From: Terebella lapidaria
Lineage: Eukaryota; Annelida; Polychaeta; Terebellida; Terebellidae
Reading direction: 5' to 3'
DNA length: 64,000 nt
NCBI GenBank assembly: GCA_949152475.1
Contig: OX424555.1
Span: 74,993,915-75,057,914 of the forward strand
A program made the translations under genes and the position numbers. This document shows positions 61,688-64,000 of the stretch, piece after piece. Under the pieces are notes generated by a model. That model worked only from the letters and a program-made list of their open reading frames with translations. It had not been told where the DNA came from and searched no databases. The stretch's first letter is position 1; every line of letters begins with the position of its first letter.

Positions 61688-63191
61688 TCATGGACAGTCA
61701 CTTGCTCATCACTTGGGGAAGGGAAATCCTGCTGTGTGGCGCTTTTTGCCCATCACTTGCTGAAGGAATATATTGCTATGTTGCGCTATAATGTTTTATC
61801 TGACGAACTGTCGCTTGCTCATCACTTGGCGAGGGGAATTATCGCTATGCGGCGCTATAACATCCATGTGACGAACCGTCGCTTGCCCGTCACTTGGGGC
61901 AGGGAAATATTGCTATGCGGCGCTATAACGTCTATCTGACGGACCGTCGCTTGCCCGTCACTTGGGGCAGGGAAATATTGCTATGTGGCGCTATAATGTC
62001 CATGTGACGGACCGTCACTTGACCGTCTCTTGGAGAAAGGTGAATATTGTTATGTGGCACTATAACGTACATTTGACGGACCGTCACTTGGAGAAAGAGA
62101 AATTATTTATGTGGCGCTACAAGGGCTATCTGACGGTCACTTGCCTGTCACATGGAGGTAGAGAAATGTTCTTATGTGGCGCTACAAGGGCTATCTGACA
62201 GACCGTCACTTGCTCGTCACTTGGGGAAAGGGAAATATGGTCACTTGGAGAAAGGGTAATTTTGCTAAGGCCTATCTGACGGTCACTTGCCCGTCACTTG
62301 GAGACAGAGAAATATTCTTATGTGGCGCTACAAGGGCTATCTGACGGACCGTCGCTTGCTCGTCGCTTGGGGAAAGGGAAATATGGCTATGTGGCGCTCC
62401 AAGGCCTATCTGACGGTCACTTGCCCGTCACTTTGAGACAGAGAAATATTCTTATGTGGCGCTACAAGGGCTATCCGACGGACCGTCGCTTGGTCGTCAC
62501 TTGGAGAAAGGGAAAAATTCTTATGTGGCGCTATAACGTCTATCTGACGGACCGTCGCTTGCCCGTCACTTGGAGAATGGGTAATTTTGCTATGTGGCGC
62601 TCCAAGGCCTATCTGACGGTCACTTGCCCGTCACTTTGAGACAGAGAAATATTCTTATGTGGCGCTACAAGGGCTATTTGGCGGACCGTCGCTTGCTCGT
62701 CGCTTGGGGAAAAGGAAATATGGCTATGTGGTGCTCCAAGGCCTATCTGACGGACACTTGCCCGTCGCTTGCCCGTCACTTGGAGAAAGAGAAAATTTCT
62801 TATGTGACACTACAAGGGCTATCTGACGGATCGTCACTTGCCCGTCACTTGGAGAAAGGGAAAAATTCTTATGTGGCGCTATAACGTCCATGTGACGGAC
62901 CGTCACTTGGCCGTCACTTGGAGATAAAAAAAAAATTCTTATGTGGCGCTACAACGGCTATCTGACGGACCGTCACTTGCCCGTCACTTGGAGAAAGGGA
63001 AAAATTCTTATGTGGCGCTATAACGTCCATGTGACGGACCGTCACTTGGCCGTCACTTGGAGAAAGAGAAATGTTCTTATGTGGCGCTACAAGGTCTATC
63101 CGACGGACCGTCGCTTGCTCGTCACATGGGTAGAGTCATAGCTATGTGGCGCTATAAGGTCTATCTGACAGACCGTCGCATGGGCGTCACA
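61688..63191 (-). repeat. 69 bp minisatellite array, right arm (about 22 units)
   Basis: Inverse orientation of the left array: TCTGACGGACCGTC, GCTTGCCCGTCACTTGGAGA, AAGGGAAA, TTCTTATGTGGCGCTA, TAACGTC or CAAGGGC. The 4-base-short variant (CTATCTGACGGTCACTTG) occurs here as well (for example 62125-62140 and 62272-62290), so both variants predate or are exchanged between the arms. The innermost units (61690-61900) are the most diverged. Confidence 0.9.
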
Positions 63192-63198
63192 TACAATT

Positions 63199-64000
63199 CC
63201 AAGAAAGTGGATGAGGAGAAATAAAAATTTCGCGGGTTCTTACCATGAAAGGGTAACCGACACCCAGATGAAGTATGCCACGTTACCATTTAACATCGCA
63301 ATAATATCAGTGAAAACGGTGTAATTGAGTCAGTAAAATCAAATTGTACATATACAGTACAATTCACAGAATACAGCGAAGCCCGCAAAATAGCGCGCAA
63401 CGTATGTCCAAGGTGGAATCGCTCGCTATCCGTACAACTTACCACGAATATATAGTAGTCGGGCTAACCGGCGTCAGGCCGGACAAATAGCCGTAGATGT
63501 ATACGCCCTGTATTCCCCTCCCTGTATGATGTTTCGAGCGGTAGGGGGGAGGTGAGGGGGGGTCATTCAGGAGTTGCATATATGCGGGCAGTCGAGCCAT
63601 TGAAGCCAGAGTGTACACTCTCTGGCAGTCCAAACGATGCGGAGCTCCGCTCTGAATGTTAGGGACCTACTCTGCCTACACTCTGCCTAGATTCATAGAT
63701 CACATACACATACACATGCACATGCGCTGCGACAAATAGTCCCTGGTCGTCTCAAGAGAAATAGGTTGATAAGCTCAGCATAATCGAAATAATTCGGAAT
63801 GAGTATTTTAAACTATTGTCTAAAATGCTCAAAAGTAATTCGTCCTTGTCAACCCCTGCAATACAACATATTTCTGGTGGTTACTTCTTGGCGTAGTATT
63901 ATAAGTAATTACAGTAATTATAACCACACAATTGGAGCGGTCATACTTTGTGAGTTCTAAGATAACTGGCAGGAAAATCGGAAATTGCACTTGCGCATTC
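63199..64000. other. Flank of the foldback element, nothing recognised
   Basis: No repeat array or credible gene. Minus-strand GTAAGT at about 63442 and GTAAGA at about 63251 look like possible donors following short open stretches, but there is no protein similarity to support exons. A palindromic GCGGAGCTCCGC lies at about 63639-63650. Confidence 0.35.

Larger units (their letters stand above)
52697..63191. mobile_element. Foldback-type element, 10.5 kb, arms built of a 69 bp minisatellite
   Basis: The left arm (52697-55020) and right arm (61262-63191) are inverted copies of each other: an outer array of a 69 bp repeat, then about 370 bp of shared single-copy sequence. Outer ends are TGCGACGGCCATGCG (left) and, read on the minus strand, TGTGACGCCCATGCG (right). 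TACAATT occurs three bases outside the left end (52687-52693) and directly outside the right end (63192-63198), a probable target duplication; a 10 bp alignment matches at 8 positions. The interior contains no transposase frame and is filled with other repeats. Long inverted ends made of tandem repeats are the hallmark of FB (Drosophila), TU (sea urchin) and Galileo-type elements; which superfamily this belongs to is unknown. Confidence 0.75.

Noticed and set aside
63199-63640. Upstream ZMIZ exon near the donor-like GTAAGT at 63442
   Set aside because: The peptide before it (SGLTPVSPTTIYS-like) does not resemble the ZMIZ N-terminus.

Overview
The window is animal nuclear DNA with no sign of bacterial gene organisation. 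It holds spliced exons with GT-AG introns, a long 3' UTR, retroelement fossils, several families of tandem repeats, DNA transposons with long inverted ends, and many poly-G/poly-C runs. The one confidently recognised gene is the minus-strand orthologue of ZMIZ1/ZMIZ2 (PIAS-like, MIZ/SP-RING zinc finger coactivator; relative of Drosophila tonalli). The style of the repeats suggests a marine lophotrochozoan such as a mollusc or brachiopod, but that is inference; only 'invertebrate-like metazoan' is well supported.

Layout. 1-880: a minus-strand open frame running off the left edge, encoding a Pro-rich protein with an in-phase seven-residue repeat; family unknown. 880-3390: mostly featureless, with one tRNA-derived SINE-like relic. 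3396-6085: broken, truncated Ty3/Gypsy pol (RT end, RNase H, integrase) on the minus strand. 6300-7340: about seven units of a repeat carrying nuclear-receptor-type motifs. 8186-9482: a 1.3 kb DNA transposon with roughly 400 bp inverted ends and a 5 bp target duplication. 10.08-10.22 kb: another SINE-like relic.

11.35-24.47 kb: ZMIZ on the minus strand. Fourteen coding exons chain without a frame break from a cysteine-tryptophan-rich N-terminal region (24466) to the stop codon (13551), about 1,105 residues in this window, followed by a 3' UTR of about 2 kb. The first roughly 90 residues of the family are missing and must lie upstream (higher coordinates). The N-terminal half is Gln/Pro/Gly/Met-rich and contains a coding PGH minisatellite; the middle holds the conserved MIZ/SP-RING block; the C-terminus is a Ser/Pro-rich activation region ending in an acidic-hydrophobic tail.

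24.5-52.7 kb: long noncoding sequence, probably the large 5' intron(s) of ZMIZ, with two minisatellites, a LINE tail and many homopolymer G/C tracts. 52.7-63.2 kb: a nested 10.5 kb foldback-type element. Its inverted arms each carry an array of a 69 bp minisatellite plus a shared stretch of about 370 bp, and its interior contains an AT-rich array with a unit near 120 bp, a second copy of the nuclear-receptor-motif repeat inside a TIR-bounded element, and a 206 bp MITE. No transposase was seen in it. 63.2-64 kb: nothing identified.
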